Shown here one piece after another: positions 21,793-33,134 of a DNA stretch of 64,000 nt. The position numbers and the translations under genes are program-made. Where the stretch lies: positions 125,616,098 to 125,680,097 of the forward strand of contig JAVHZZ010000005.1 of assembly GCA_036250195.1 (NCBI GenBank). The letters are read 5' to 3'. The stretch comes from Mixophyes australis (lineage: Eukaryota; Chordata; Amphibia; Anura; Limnodynastidae). How positions within the stretch are numbered: the first letter of the stretch is position 1; the number at the start of each line of letters is the position of its first letter. Below the pieces are notes generated by a model. The model ran no database searches and had not been told where the DNA came from. It saw only the letters and a program-made list of their open reading frames with translations.

Positions 21793-22937
21793 GGGCATGC
21801 AATTTTTCGATTTAAAATAGACTGGTGAGTCAAGTCTTGCCTTATATTAGATTTACAATTTAAGCCATTTGCAGCTGAGGTTTTTCTCAACCCTGTTCCA
21901 ATCCTATTTTGGCACTTTTTGGGCTGATCACATTTCAACATCAGTATCAATACTTTCTTTAAGCAGTACACACACACACAAGAAAGTGAACTAAAAGTAA
22001 AGCGTAGTTTTTTTCTAAACATCACCCAAAAATACTTGGTGTGGTTTTTGCTTTAGAATCAATACAGCTTTTCAAAACAATAAAAACCAGGATTCAAGAC
22101 ATAGGTTTTCATAATAAAATCTGCACTAGAAAATAATGCATTTTTTGCTAGTTTGCACTGTCTTGAATGATGCACAAAATGTGCATGACAAGCCAATTGA
22201 AAACTAGACAACCTAGTTTAACTGCATCAAATGAGATTACCCCTGAATTTATTGGAAATAGTGGAGACCTGGGCATTATAATGACTCACCCATCTCTTGG
22301 TCTTCTTAAGGCTTTCTATGGTGCAGGATGTTAGACAATAATTACTACGGGGCCACATCATTTTTAAGAGGACATTCCCCTCTTTGCAGTGAAGGTGCTG
22401 GGTTTATTGAAACCAGGATGAGGGAGATCCGTGCCCTCCTTTCCCCATCCCTGGACTTCTAAATGCTTTCTGGACTGCACACATGATCACCAGATAATAA
22501 CCTCTTAGGTAAGCGCTCTATTTCAAAAGATGGTGCCCCTTAGTCTGTAGGTGCCAGGATGGTGGAGATCAGACTCTTTTAGGGCACTTTTAGTGCCAGT
22601 CCCCACACTGTATAAGAGTGCCGTGTGCTTAGTGACATCATTGCACTCCAGCACGATGAAGTCATAATTGGCGACCCTTCTCTAAAACCACACCAATAAG
22701 AAACAACAGCGGGGGATAGGTAAGTATTATTTTATATGATTTTAATCTGGTGAGTGCTAAGGAATAGTGGGATTCATTCTTAGCACTTTAGGGGTATATG
22801 TTGAAGAAAAGTCCCCTCATTCTTAGCACTGAAGGGATTTAAATATGAAGCAATGCTCCTGCACTGTCATTTCTAATAATGATTTCACTATGTAGGATAG
22901 AGTGATTTATAAGCTTGTTCAGAGCAGGATGTATATA
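21793..22937. other. No gene seen
   Basis: Mixed composition, with no supported coding frame. Short (AC)n at about 21970. Confidence 0.45.
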
Positions 22938-23468
22938 TCATCATCAGCATCAGCAGCTCTCTATATAGCGCTACTAATTCCGCAGCGCAGTACAGAGAAC
23001 TCACTCACATCAGTCCCTGCCCCATTGGAGCTTACAGTCTAAATTTCCTAACATCAGGCGCGGGATGGCAAAGTTCAGAGCCCGGGAGGCGCACAGGCGG
23101 CCGCATCACATGACATGCGATGCGGCCGCGTCATCAATGACACGGCTGCATCGCGTGTCATGTGATGCGGCCGCCTGTGCGCTGACGCGGCCGCATCACA
23201 TGTTTTGTGATGCAGCCGCTTGTAATATTCATTAAATATTGTATTAGACGGGGGGAGGGGGTGGGGGGCGGCCCAAATAGCTGTCAGACAGAGCGGTCCG
23301 GGACCCCTGCCTAACATACATACATACACACACAAACACACACAGACTAGGGTCAATTTTGATAGCAGCCAATTAACCTACTAGTATGATTTTGGACTGT
23401 GGGAGGAAACCGGAGCACACAGAGGAAACCCACGCAAACACAGTGAGAACATACAAACTCCACACAGA
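22938..23468 (-). mobile_element. SINE copy, antisense, split by a hAT MITE
   Basis: The antisense tail (ATATAGCGCTACTAATTCCG … CCCCATTGGAGCTTACAGTC) covers 22938-23054 and continues at 23310-23468 with the inverse of the SINE middle (GTGGGAGGAAACCGGAGCAC … GAACATACAAACTCCACACA). The tRNA-like head is missing, so it is 5' truncated. Confidence 0.8.
23055..23309. mobile_element. GC-rich hAT MITE inside the SINE
   Basis: The element begins CAGGCGCGGGA and ends TCCGGGACCCCTG (inverse CAGGGGTCCCGGA). CCTAACAT is duplicated exactly at 23047-23054 and 23310-23317. The interior has several GCGGCCGCATCACATG units in both orientations. Confidence 0.8.
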
Positions 23469-23565
23469 AAAGGCATAATGTTCGCTATATATTCTGCACT
23501 TAGTATTTGAAGAGTATGTACAGCATATAAAAATGCTATGTGAATATTTTGTCCATAGGTAAAGT

Positions 23566-23832
23566 CATACTTACCTACTTTCTTCAGCTCCCTTCCGGGA
23601 GCCAGCCAGTGGAGGGGGGCGTGAGGGGGCGGGGCGGCCAAAATTGCGTCATTTCGGCTAATCATCGGGAATCGCGGCATTTGGGATCTAATTCTGTCCA
23701 CTTCACTAGGAAGTGGGCACTTCCTAGTGAAGTGGGCAGAATTCGGGAGATTGCCACACTCGCCCGGGAGTCCGGGAGACTCTCGCAAAATGCGGGAGTC
23801 TCCCGGACATTCCGGGAGAGTTGGCAAGTATG
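23566..23832. mobile_element. hAT-type MITE, CATACTTGCC family, copy with perfect duplication
   Basis: It starts CATACTTACCTAC and ends GTTGGCAAGTATG. GGTAAAGT is duplicated exactly at 23558-23565 and 23833-23840. It contains the palindrome CACTTCACTAGGAAGTGGGC and repeated CTCCCGGACATTCCGGGAGA. Non-coding. Confidence 0.85.
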
Positions 23833-23840
23833 GGTAAAGT

Positions 23841-24745
23841 TGAAATTCTGCCTGTCAAAATCCTGTCCTTGCAATTGTACACACATTTATACCAGAAAAA
23901 TACACTTTATAACCAAAATTGACTAGTAGATGCCTTACACCTATAAATTAAATGACATTTCCACACTAAACGTAGGCAGAGAGTGAACAGTGAACTTCAT
24001 GACTGTCTCTTTTTCTATAGAATAGAATGGTCTGAATGCTATCTACATGTCAGAATTATGGGCAAATAAATGTGTTGGTTGCCAGTCATACAGCAAATCC
24101 ACTTAAAAGCTTGAACCACAATATTGTATATAGGCCAAGCATTGATAAAAGCCAATATATATCTTTGAATATGTCACTATACATCTGATCTACTGATTGC
24201 TCCATGTTCATTAGTTTACAACCACCAAGCACTGGGAAACAGGAATTGCAGCAGACATATGCAGCACAGTGACATCAATGTCTTTTCCATCAGTCATGTT
24301 TTAGGACATTTTGTAACAGAGACAGCTGTAAACCCTTTGTACATTATACCTGCTTTCCATGCGTAACATTTTAGTTGGGCTACAGCCATTAAAATATTAA
24401 CAAAATAGACTTATATAAACTATATATCTTTTTTTAACAAAAATATTCATATATATCAAATAAATAAAGCAAAAATAAAAAAAATAGGTTGCTTCTAACT
24501 GCAATAAAGCTGAACAACAATATATACAGAATTCCTAGAGTCATAAATATAGGATATGTGTCAAGGTACAAATATTTGGGGGTATCTCAACCAGAGAAAG
24601 CCCTAGGGCTTCTCCCAGTTTAATAAAGCCCTCTAGCCAGTGAAAACTATCGCCTGATAGTCTTCACTTGGGATTCTCCGGCACAGTACTATTTACCATG
24701 TATGGTGGCACAATAAGAACCTCCACTGTCCTTCTATTGCTGTCA
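23841..24745. other. No gene seen
   Basis: AT-rich sequence with A/T runs near 24420-24490. No supported gene. Confidence 0.45.
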
Positions 24746-24747
24746 TC

Positions 24748-25070
24748 GGCCCTGATTCATTAAGGAAAGTAAGGGGAAAAAAGAGGTAAGTTTGCTCCTG
24801 GACAAACCATGTTACAATGAAAGGGGTGCAAATTAGTTTATTATTTACATATAAGTTACATGAGTACTGGATTTCTTTTCATGTAGCACACAAATTCTTA
24901 GTAGTATTATGTTTATACTGAAATTTAAAGTTGATCAGGGACATGCCCTACCCCAACTATAAATTTGGCATCACATTTTAAATTTAGCTCCCCCTCCAAA
25001 GCAACTTGGTTTTGCCAAGGTGCAAAATTACTCATTTTTCTTACTTTCCTATCCTTAATATCAGGCTCAC
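24748..25070 (+). repeat. CTGATTCATTAAG repeat, second copy
   Basis: It shares GCCCTGATTCATTAAGGAAAG, TTCATGTAGCACACAAATTC, CTGAAATTTAAAGTTGATCA and TTGCCAAGGTGCAAAATTAC with the copies at 1103 and 42129. The right end (CTTTCCTATCCTTAATATCAGG) is a weak inverse of the left. Confidence 0.65.
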
Positions 25071-25247
25071 CATCTCAAGAAGGCGATAGCATGATAAATA
25101 TCTGAAGAAAGGCTTTATTTAAATAACACCTTTCTTTGAATTGGAATATTATATATTTTATTTATTTCTTTTTTGGAAGCGCAAGCATTATTCAAGCTGT
25201 AAGAGAAAATCTTTCATATCGCCGGATATTGTTAAATAGACCCTAGG

Positions 25248-25425
25248 GGGTATATGAACTAAACTACGGGTTTGAAAAAGTGCAGATGATGCCTATAGCA
25301 ATCAGTCAGATTCTAGCTGTCATTTTATAGAATGTACTAAATAAATTAAAGCTAATATCTAATTGATTTATATAGGCAACATCTCCACTTTTACAAACCT
25401 GCAGTTTAATAAAAATACCCTTAAA
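25248..25425. mobile_element. Palindromic MITE, decayed (same family as 46723)
   Basis: It contains CGGGTTTGAAAAAGTG, TCAGATTCTAGCTGTCATTT and GGCAACATCTCCACTTTTAC, in the same order as 46723-46898. Termini GGGGTATATGAACTAAACTA and its rough inverse. Confidence 0.6.
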
Positions 25426-25794
25426 AGACTTTTCATAATTTATTGTCCGCTTATGGAGGCAAATTATATAATATGATGTACCCACTTTCCCGTCACACAA
25501 CTTTTAGATAGACACAAAATATTCATTGTTTAAATGAAACCTACTGACATACAAGAAAGCCTTTCATTACAAGTTTAAGACCAAAAATTCAAACCAATTA
25601 GCTTGGCTCCCAGTTAACAATGTCATCTTTATTTGCAAAACAAAACAGCCTAATGTCCATCCCTCAACTGAGATTCACATCTGTGACCAGATCTCGTCTG
25701 TAACTGTTTGCATCTCACAGAATGTCTGTCATCAACAGTTTATTGCAATTATTTTAAACACATTTTAAAAGATTCCATGAAATATTTTTCATTC

Positions 25795-25985
25795 ATTCAT
25801 TCATTCATTCATCTTTGACAGCATGATGGCACAGTGCTTAGCCCTGCTGGCTCACAGCATTAGGGTCATGGGTTCAATGCCTACCATGACCTTATCTATG
25901 TGAAGTTTGTAAGTTATTTGCACAGTTTTCCTCCAACAAGTCCAAAAACATACTGAAAGTTACTATATAAATATAGGATTATTAT
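25795..25985 (+). mobile_element. SINE copy, diverged, after an (ATTC)n run
   Basis: An (ATTC)n tract of about 6 units precedes a diverged copy of the SINE: GCATGATGGCACAGTGCTTA, TCACAGCATTAGGGTCATGG, TCCAACAAGTCCAAAAACAT, ACTATATAAATATAGGATTATT. The middle is shortened. Confidence 0.65.
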
Positions 25986-26343
25986 TAAATTAAAGGGACT
26001 AACAAACTGCAGTGCCTATGCCCAAGGAATTAATTTTGAATTTGCATCACTATCTGACCTTTGTATTAGTTAACACTACAAGTGAAGATCATAAAGCCTT
26101 TGTCAACCAGAATACAGGAATAATATTGACCTTCTTAATACTGTAATTATTAAATTATTGAAATACTATTTCTGCATAAAACTGAATACTTGGGAATATT
26201 TATTGTTAATTTGTGCATTTATTAATATTAATTTTCAACCTGAAAGACATTATACATCAGGAACACAAAAAATAACAAAATAAATAAAATTTTTGTATAT
26301 TCAATTTAATTTCAACACATCCTTCATCACTTCTATATTTTTG

Positions 26344-26412
26344 AAACAAAAAAAAGAATAAACATCTCTGGTGCTACCCTGAGCCCAGAGATGTTTATTC
26401 TTTTTTTGTTAC
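26344..26412. other. Hairpin with ~25-bp arms
   Basis: AAAGAATAAACATCTCTGG and CCAGAGATGTTTATTCTTT face each other across about 16 nt, extended by A-run and T-run. It looks like a small foldback element; no target duplication is evident. Confidence 0.7.
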
Positions 26413-27599
26413 GTTTGTATATTTAAAGTTTGTGGGTGACAATCCAGATAATCATTTTAGGCAGCTACCCAATAGCGCTCTAGGCTGTACATCTTTTTTT
26501 TGTATAGTTACTTATTTTTATATTTATTTTTGAAAAGTATGAGGCCTACTGTAAAAACAGACACATTATAGACACATCTCTGTTTCTGCAAGTCAGTTAT
26601 ACTGTGTATGAGCACTATACTCATTTGAAAGTCTGTTTCAGATGTAATGAGATTGATGTTCGAAAAGAGCTGTTCATAATATTCAGCATGCTTAAACAAC
26701 TAATTAAGTAAAAAAAAACATCCTAGGTTATCCAATAAATGACAGTGTAATTCTAACAATGCCCTGTCCTGGTACCGGGACCTTACAAGGATCCATGAAA
26801 AATACTTTTCAACGTAAAACTGTAAGTCAACCAAAAGTAACATGAACAATTTATGCAATTGTGTAAGAGTCATATATCAAGTCATTCATAAAAATGTGAT
26901 TGTAGTATTGTGTAAGCAGCTCCTAGTCCTGGAGCCAAGCACATTAACCAGTTCAGTGTTAGACAGGCCTGCATCCAGACTAAAGCACTTTCTCATACAG
27001 AAAGTTGTCATTCTCCTTTCAGAAAAGACACCATGGATAAATCTGACATTGTTAGAATGTATTAATATTTTTTCTTCTAACTGACTATACAGACAGGAAA
27101 ACAAATTCCTTCTATAACAGTATTTACGCTATTCAGCTGTCACTAGAGTTTATAGTGAAGGTGCTCTAGGTGTATAGTGATTACAAAATAAGCTTACAAA
27201 ATAAGGTTTAACCTTTCCTTATAGTATAACTCATGTTGGGTAATACAGCACACAGTGAGACATCAATGCTTTATTCATACATCTCAGCAAATAAACACTG
27301 TGGTAAGGAGTCCCTGACCTCCACTATATAGACAGGTACGCAACTCAGAAAGTAAAACTTGGTCCTACAGTTTCTCAATTAAGTTTTCACTCCATTAAAA
27401 TCACTATTATATTAAGTATCTAATTAAAGCATTGCTGTTGCTTTTATTACCTATTTATGCAGCATTACTGCCACAATGCTAGTATACTATTCATAGAGTA
27501 TTTCAAAAGCACCAAGTGTGTACTACATACTAGTGTCTGTGTATATAAATAAAGTCACACACACGAAAGCATAGGCTCATACACATTGCTGCAAGAGAC
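26413..27599. other. No gene seen
   Basis: AT-rich with no repeat family recognised. The open frame 26842-27084 (+) has no recognisable domain and is not called. Confidence 0.4.
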
Positions 27600-28080
27600 T
27601 GAATCCCCAAGCTAAAACCTTCATTGACAGATAATAGATCTATATTCACCAACCTTCGCCACGGCTAAAAGCTCAGCCAGAATTCCTGAACAATGCTCTT
27701 TCTTCTGCACAGTCACAGTGAGTACGGCCCTTCTATGTGTCTTCTGATTCCAACTGAGGACAGATGGCCAGGAGTCCTGAGCCTCGCTGGAATGAGGCAA
27801 AGCTTTTTTTTCTGCTCCTGCTTAGCCCCTAGCAGATAAGCCTGAGTCAGGCACAGTGAGCTCACAACACCCCCTCCACCAATCATTTCAATTAGTGCCA
27901 CATGAGAGGAGCTTCTGCCCAAAATCTTCTTAGGAAAGGGCCAGAGGGCAGGGCAATCTCCTTTGCTCAACAATGACCAGAAGCAGCTATAAATATAATG
28001 AACAAAGGCTTTGTCAAGGCTGGGAATGTGATGTCCTAATCCGATAGAACACTACACCCAACACAGAGGGAACAGCTCTT
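27600..28080 (-). other. Non-repetitive island, possible regulatory region or first exon
   Basis: This segment is less AT-rich than its surroundings and matches no repeat elsewhere in the window. Read on the minus strand it has TATAAT/TATTTATAG near 27990, an inverted CCAAT (ATTGGTGG) near 27878, and TGACTCAG/CTGAGTCA near 27845, then a moderately GC-rich stretch. That layout could be a promoter with a first exon, but none of these short motifs is decisive. No splice-bounded coding exon could be shown. Confidence 0.2.
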
Positions 28081-29699
28081 TAACAGCACCAGTCCTGTGT
28101 GCAATGCATGTTTTATATTACAATGTAAGAGAAACAACTTGGGTTGTAATACAGATTGAAGGGTAACAGGAGAATATAGAGTAAATGCTATTTTGTGAAC
28201 TATTAATGATTGGATAACATGACGGTGTGGCTAAGTACACCCATCACTTACTGGAATATTTTAATAGCATCTTCAGCAGCTACACTCTCAGGTCTATATA
28301 TGCTTATTTACAGTATACACAAGGTCACATATGTATCATATCATGTAATATGAATAATTATAACCTCAAACAAAAGGTAACAGTGTGTTAAAAAAAATCC
28401 ATTTTGTTTTAGATATTAACCATTAGGAAATACATAATATCCAGTTTTATTCAGAGCTATATTTATTATGCTTATACAGCTTTTATTATCGTATAGCTAG
28501 CACTGTCTGTATTTTTTTTTATTTTCATTTGTAGTTAGCCTAAAATATAGGTCAAATTACAGAGCTAGGAAAATATATAAATCCTTGTTTAAGATACTGT
28601 TTTAAGTTTACTGAATATTGACATAGCAACAGGACATAATAAGTAACAAAAGGAAAGAGTAAGAATATAACTTTACTGTTCACTTATCTAAAAAAGGAAT
28701 GTATAGTAGTGTAAATTGGATAAGGAAATTCAGAGTTAAATTTAGACAGAGCAGAATGGAGAATAATGAAAGATCCTTACCATGTAAATACAGTTCATGT
28801 GCTCTTTCCGTGTTTTTTGCAAGCATCTGATTGTTAGTTTTGTTCTTGTGAGGACAGCTGCTTGCTTGGTGCTGCTTATTGTTTGTTTATTGAGGGGGAG
28901 GGGGGGATAACTACTGAGGATTAGTTTCAAATACAATCTGCAGTGTGGAGAGGCCATGTTTACTAGACAATACATGTATGCTGCTGGGTGGGATGTCAAC
29001 AGACAATAAATGAGTCAAAAGACGGGGAGGCAGATAATACATACAGTTACACTACAATTTCTAGATTCTGAAAGCCAAAGGCTATGCATGATATAAGTAT
29101 GTTTCACAAATGACAGTATCACAACTTAAATATTGCATACTAAGTCATAAATATAACACATATTCCTTGACTTCATTACAGCAATCCATAAATTGAATGA
29201 AACTACTGAAGGTTGAATGGCCAACACACAAGGTCATTAAATGCCCTGTATTTGATTTAGTATGGCGTACAATGTAGCACTATGGAATGCATTACTTTAA
29301 TGCATGAGGCCACAAATATGTAAAAGTAATGGCTACTGCTCTTCTACTTTTCAAGTACTATTAATAAAAAGATAACATGGATTATTAGGATTGTCTCATT
29401 TATAATCCTTATTTAAATATGTGGTATGCACAACAAATGGGTTTGCTCCAATCCACCATTAGGAGAACTCAAGTGCCCCTCTGCCATACTATTTCTGAAT
29501 TCAAACTTGCCTTACAAAGCCATCTATGATAGCACAAAGGTAAGTAGAGACACAAATGTAGCGGCAGAACATCATATCAGATTGCTGTTTCATTTTGCCA
29601 TATGATTGTGAATGACTTCCAGTAAAAGAAATATAGGTTTTGTCATGAAATAGCTTGACATTATATTGTAATTTTTCTCACCATTTCCTTTAATTGAAT
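28081..29699. other. No gene seen
   Basis: AT-rich, apparently single-copy non-coding sequence. Confidence 0.4.
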
Positions 29700-30322
29700 T
29701 ACTTATAAGTGATCCTGTCACATGTATCCTGGTGCCATCTCTTCCCGAGATAAACTACACACATGCACCCAACTACCCACAGGATGTAAAAGAAAACGTC
29801 ATTAATTAAACCAGGCCACATTCTTCTATTGTTCCATAGTTCAGTACTGGCAGTCACGTGCCCTTTGTAGGCGCTTATAGTGGTGGACAGCGGTAAGCAT
29901 GGGCACTTTGACCGGTAGTTGTGTTCTGACACCTTTCTATCATAGCTAGCATTACATTTTTCAGCAGTTTGTGCTACACTAGCACTTCAGTGGGATTAAA
30001 ACAGACAAGGTAGCCTTTGCTCCCCACGCGCATCAATGAGCCTTGGGCGCCCATGTTCCTGTCTCTGGTTCACTTGTTGTTCTTCCTTAGACCACTTTTG
30101 GTAAGTCCTAACCACTGTATACTGGGAACACCCCACAAGACCTGCCGTTTTGGAGATGCTCTGACCCAGTTGTCTAGCCATCACAAATTGGCCCTTGTCA
30201 ACATCGCTCAGATCCTTACACTGCCTAATATATTCCACCCCTTGACGACTGCCATTTTGACAAGATAATCAATGAAATTCACTTTATCAGTGACTTTAAT
30301 GTTGTAGCTGATCAGTGTATAT
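29700..30322 (-). pseudogene. Tc1/mariner transposase remnant with one terminus
   Basis: On the minus strand, 30238-29996 reads as the N-terminal helix-turn-helix region of vertebrate Tc1 transposase ([20 protein letters not shown], then [15 protein letters not shown]). 29960-29700 continues with catalytic-domain pieces (VFFYILWVVGCMCVVYLGKR) in shifted frames. Tc1 transposase cuts and pastes at TA sites. The upstream end near 30322 carries the Tc1-type terminus (ATACACTGATCAGC on the minus strand). The 3' end and other terminus are missing, and a segment between terminus and coding start looks shortened. It is dead: truncated, with several frame changes. Confidence 0.85.
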
Positions 30323-30433
30323 ATCACATTGAAAACTTCCAATTTGTTTCCATGACCTGATTCATGATTATGGGATGTATTTTTTTTCCATTTAATAGCA
30401 ATCCCAGAGATTAATATAGGCACTGCACTCTAA

Positions 30434-30468
30434 GGGGGAATTCAATCCGTAATAACGCTGCATTAAGC
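30434..30468. mobile_element. Left piece of the MITE that hosts the provirus
   Basis: GGGGGAATTCAATCCG faces the inverse GGCAATTGAATTCCTCCCT at 41378-41396 on the other side of the provirus, so the retrovirus landed within an AATTCAAT-ended palindromic MITE. Confidence 0.55.
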
Positions 30469-31247
30469 TGTCGAAGTCAGCATATTGGATAAAGTCATTT
30501 CAATTAAAATCGAACAAACTTGGTTGTCTTTGTTTGAAAAGATGCATACGGTACGCTACGGCGTGAAAGGGCACCCTACGGCGTGGAAGGGCGTACGCAG
30601 CTGCAACACGTGGCAACGACAGTATTTAGTCTTTTACATACATTCGCACAAACATGAACACTTGTAAAATAGTACACATTAATGGTAGTTGCAACACATA
30701 GTCATTTATGTCGAAATATAGTATAGTATATAGTATTTATATGTAATATTATAAGTTATAGGCATATCAGTAAAACATATGGTAGACGTTGAAGGAATCT
30801 AGTCATGTGTGGTAGCATACTAATCCTCTTCGCATTTGCAACTGTCCGGTTCACTCTGCGAAGGAATCGCAGAGTGCATACGCAGGTTATTAATGTTAAG
30901 GAATTATGGACTATTATGATGAGTAATCTTGGCTATGATCTGCAACCCCCTGGACCCTCCTGATGCCTGGACCAATAGAAGCCAGCCACACCTTTGCATT
31001 GTTTTACTGTATCTCTGTTTGCATATAACCAGCAGCTCCTCATCCAGAGTTCAGTCACTTAGACCACAGACTTCAGGACTGAATGACTGTTCACTGGATC
31101 CAGAGCGCCTGCGATAAGTAGCGGCTGTACTTATTATTATTTCGCTTGAATATATTCTGCTACTTTTTGAGAATAAATCTTTGTGCATTGGAAACACAAA
31201 TCGAGATTCGACAATCATTATTGGATAGTGAGAAAACGCTTATAACA
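30469..31247 (+). repeat. 5' LTR of the provirus
   Basis: It begins TGTCGAAGTC and ends ATAACA. TATAA lies at 31024-31028 and AATAAA at 31172-31177, consistent with U3, R and U5 order. It aligns with 40431-41249 apart from about a dozen substitutions in the first 270 bases and several indels. It has a short duplication (CCCTCCTGATGCCTGGAC) absent from the 3' copy. Confidence 0.93.
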
Positions 31248-31250
31248 AAT

Positions 31251-31268
31251 TGGGGGCTTGCAGCGGAG
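31251..31268 (+). other. Primer-binding site, proline-tRNA-like
   Basis: TGGGGGCT begins 3 nt after the LTR, as in proline-primed gammaretroviruses, but the remaining ten bases match the usual site only partly (about 12 of 18 overall by eye). The tRNA identity is therefore uncertain. Confidence 0.55.
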
Positions 31269-31504
31269 GTTTCGTTGCTGGACGATACGCAAGACCAACG
31301 GATTTCGGTTCCGCAACAAAGGGTGGAGACGCGACATAAACGGGTAAGAATGCAATGTGTTCAAAACCTGAATTGTACTCTGTGTTGTGAAACCGAATGT
31401 CCGTTTTGCATTATCTAAGGTACGCTAACTGAACCTAGGGACAAGAGAGAAAACTGTTTCTTTTTACTGTCATTGTGCGTTTTAACTGTATTACATTGCT
31501 TAGC

Positions 31505-32405
31505 AGGGTTGTCCAACCTTTTAGCTTCCCTGGGCCACATTGGAAGACGACGAGTTGGTTTGGTCCTCACATAAAATACACTAACACTAACGATAGCTGA
31601 TAATCCAAAAAAACATAAAAAACATAGTTAACATATTAAACTTACTTGGAAATGAAGTTAGTAAGACCTAGGAAACCTGTTGCAGAATCATGATTAAAGC
31701 AGTAGTCCCATTACCAGCTACAATTTAACTTACCTGCATCTGCCCCTTAGTGGGGTTCGGGGAATTAAATGCCAAAAACTTTTTTTTCCTCTCTTTCTGC
31801 ACCCATGAATCATTTTTTTTATTGACCAGTTTGAAATGGTCACCGATATAGGTAGCATCAGGAGGACTAATAGAAATCTACAGAGATTTAAAGATAGGGT
31901 GGCGGGAAAAATGGCTCATGGAGCAGCCTCCGATAAGGGTAACAGTGGGTGATATTTTCACCCTACTCAGCATTGCACATTTAAAATGGTTTAAAATATT
32001 AAAAATACAATCATCTCTTAATACTTATATTAGGTACATACAGAGAACACAGCTAGTTCATAATTGCATGGTGCAGAAAGTCCAAATTCAGAGTAACAAC
32101 AATAAGATACTGGATAATCTTTCACTGCTGCTGATAGTTTGCGCGGGTGACTCCTCTGTGCTGCGCTACACAATGGATGTTGGGTATGATGACATCACCC
32201 CCGACATTCACTGCGAGCACCGCACGGAGGAGGAGACCAGGGAGGGAGCCGGAGCGCTAGCAGACGTGAACGCAAGGTAAGTATTTTTTTTTTTTGCAGG
32301 ATATTTTTTTCATTAACAGCGCTGCCCCCTTGCCACAACCGCTGGGCCACATTTACAGGCGGGCTGGGCTGCATGCGGCCCGCAGGCCGGGGGTTGGATA
32401 ACCCT
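31505..32405. mobile_element. hAT (Charlie-like) non-autonomous insertion in the provirus leader
   Basis: Ends AGGGTTGTCCAACC and its inverse GGTTGGATAACCCT. Flanks TGCTTAGC (31497-31504) and GGCTTAGC (32406-32413) agree at 7 of 8 positions. Subterminal GGGCCACATT and GGGCTGCATGCGGCCCGCAG blocks are typical of Charlie-type elements. The insertion is post-integration and separates primer site from gag. It carries no transposase. Confidence 0.75.
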
Positions 32406-32413
32406 GGCTTAGC

Positions 32414-33134
32414 GTATGTGTACTTCCTGCTTTGCGTACGCGAACTTCCGGTAGATTTGCCACGTGGTTAAACAATCGTTTTGATAGTTGTTATACATGC
32501 ATACATTAAAACCTCTGGGACATTATTACTATTGTTGGGAACTTTGATTTTCTGCGCAGAAAAGGTGTATGTCGTGTGATTTGGTGACTTTAAATACACT
32601 AAAGTTTAATCTATTGTTGAATAGAGTGTCAGTAGCTGTCTGACGAGGCAGGTGCCCAACTGGTGTGCGGTATACAAGGCAGGTATACCGGGGGCGGAAA
32701 CTGAATGAGTTTTCGTGACGTGCACCCAAGGGTAATCGCATCGCTTACGGATTAGCTTTAAGCGTTGCGATTGCACCGCACGGCAAGGAAAGCCGTGATT
32801 GTGACTTGGGAGTAACGGGGAGGAATTACGTTGGTAAGGCTGGTAATTGACTTTACCGGATGCTACCAGTTGTAATAAACTCAACAGATTTTGTTGGAGA
32901 GTCAGGGGTGATCAGGGAGCTGATAACCCTTTAATCCGCATTGATATTTCTGTATTAGGGGTCCTCGTTCAATACGAGAGGAATCGAGTGGACGCGGCTT
33001 GTAGCAAATACGTCCACGAGCCGGTAAAATATCTCTAGGGGTAGTGCTGAAATTAGTGGCAGGATATTGTGTTATTTCTGGAACCCTATTTTGTGGCAGG
33101 ATATTGTGATATTTCTGGGACCCTATTGTTTAAC
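32414..33134 (+). other. Rest of provirus leader
   Basis: Non-coding 5' leader between the hAT insertion and the gag start, where a packaging signal and splice donor would lie. A short direct duplication (AGGATATTGTG, TTTCTGGAACCCTATT / TTTCTGGGACCCTATT) occurs at 33061-33127, just before the gag ATG. Confidence 0.5.

Noticed and set aside
23075..23356. Open frame of 93 codons on the minus strand
   Set aside because: It spans the GC-rich hAT MITE and part of a SINE, so it is a chance frame in repeats.
26842..27104. Overlapping 80- and 72-codon frames on opposite strands
   Set aside because: No domain and no promoter or splice support; within an AT-rich non-coding stretch.
32606..32884. Short minus-strand frames in the provirus leader
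   Set aside because: They lie in a non-coding leader and oppose the direction of the provirus; no domain recognised.
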